From the NCBI GenBank assembly GCA_905197435.1, contig CAJJYX010000173.1, positions 1 to 6,358 of the forward strand: a DNA stretch of 6,358 nt, in the 5' to 3' direction. Positions 5,872 through 6,358 of the stretch are shown here, piece after piece; the first letter of the stretch is position 1, and each line of letters opens with the position of its first letter. Both the position numbers and the translations under genes were made by a program. Below the pieces are notes generated by a model, which was not told the DNA's origin, did no database searches, and worked only from the letters and a program-made list of their open reading frames with translations. This stretch comes from an uncultured Bacteroides sp. (GTDB lineage Bacteria > Bacteroidota > Bacteroidia > Bacteroidales > Bacteroidaceae).

Positions 5872-6358
5872 ATGTTCAAAAAATGTATCCTGATTTTAGC
5901 AGCAAGTTGTATGATGTATTCCTGCGCCACACAGACGGAGAGCAATCCGTTCCTCAATGAGTTTCAAACACCCAATGGTGTACCTCCATTCGATAAAATC
6001 AAGTTGGAGCACTATGAGCCCGCATTCCAGAAGGGTATCGAAGAGCAGAACGCCAATATCCAGGCTATCATTGACAATGCGGAAGCTCCCACTTTCGAGA
6101 ATGTCATTGTAGCCCTCGACAAAAGTTCGCCTATCCTGGACCGTGTAAGCGGTGTATTCTTCAACCTGACGGAAGCCGAAACTACCGATGAGCTGACAGC
6201 CCTTTCCATGAAACTGGCTCCTACATTGGCCGAACACGAAGACAATATCTCGCTCAACCAGGAGCTTTTCAAGAAGATAGATGCAGTCTACAATCAAAAA
6301 GATACTGCCCAGTTCCAGCAGTCGACGATGTACTCCGGGATTATTCCGCTGACCTCGC
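5872..6358 (+). CDS. M3-family peptidyl-dipeptidase (Dcp-like) lipoprotein, N-terminal part, cut by window edge
   Basis: The frame opens at ATG 5872 and runs off the right edge, giving 162 residues of a protein normally near 690. The N-terminus (MFKKCILILAASCMMYSC) is a lipoprotein signal peptide, with Cys18 the probable lipidated residue and SNPFLNEF following. NGVPPFDKIKLEHYEPAF and the APTFENVIVALD region match the N-terminal helical domain of thermolysin-like M3 oligopeptidases. These remove C-terminal dipeptides from peptides in the periplasm. The zinc-binding HExxH motif lies outside the window. It follows the EEP gene by 51 nt on the same strand. Oddly, from about residue 149 (nt 6316 on) the sequence QQSTMYSGIIPLTS no longer looks like the family, where an LTxEQxxLLExTYxxF-type segment is expected. 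This may be a junction or an assembly-end error. Confidence 0.85.
   Translation, partial: MFKKCILILAASCMMYSCATQTESNPFLNEFQTPNGVPPFDKIKLEHYEPAFQKGIEEQNANIQAIIDNAEAPTFENVIVALDKSSPILDRVSGVFFNLTEAETTDELTALSMKLAPTLAEHEDNISLNQELFKKIDAVYNQKDTAQFQQSTMYSGIIPLTS

Noticed and set aside
5896..6297. 133-codon minus-strand frame at the right end
   Set aside because: Antisense to the M3 peptidase N-terminus, which has a signal peptide and family motifs in the sense frame.
1..6358. CRISPR array, tRNA, rRNA or insertion-sequence genes
   Set aside because: No regularly spaced repeats, no cloverleaf-like segments and no transposase motifs were seen on either strand.

Overview
The window looks like chromosomal DNA from a gut Bacteroides or close relative. 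Evidence: the ArgRS, HU, rhomboid and M3-peptidase proteins read like Bacteroides homologues. The promoters match the Bacteroidota consensus (TTTG, about 19 bp, TAnnTTTG) rather than sigma70. Start codons lack Shine-Dalgarno sequences and have A/T-rich leaders. These assignments come from recognition of motifs and remembered family sequences; no database search was run.

Layout, left to right. Positions 1-123 are non-coding, A/T-rich and carry copies of a TTTTGTCCC/GGGACAAAA motif. Positions 124-474 (+) hold the C-terminal piece of a LruC-type (DUF4842) secreted protein whose 5' part is missing. Positions 475-674 contain a REP-like hairpin between convergent genes. argS (675-2492, -) is complete, with a consensus promoter at 2517-2547. 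hup (HU protein, 2649-2915, -) has a 15-bp terminator stem downstream and a consensus promoter at 2979-3009. A divergent intergenic region (2916-3161) then leads into a rightward cluster: rhomboid protease 1 (3162-3845), rhomboid protease 2 (3826-4710, overlapping by 20 nt) and a membrane-anchored endonuclease/exonuclease/phosphatase-fold (EEP) protein (4720-5820). After a 51-nt gap comes the start of an M3-family dipeptidyl carboxypeptidase lipoprotein (5872 to the right edge).

Functionally, argS and hup are housekeeping genes. The three overlapping or tightly spaced membrane genes form a probable operon: two intramembrane serine proteases with intact Ser/His dyads and one three-TM protein whose DNase-I-like domain is predicted to face the periplasm. 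This module is the most interesting part of the window, because neither the rhomboid substrates nor the EEP substrate can be read from the sequence. I found no CRISPR array, tRNA, rRNA, transposase or clearly novel system. The two window edges are odd: the left has a truncated LruC gene and the right has a loss of expected M3-peptidase similarity in the last ~43 nt. Both could be real rearrangements or assembly-end artefacts.
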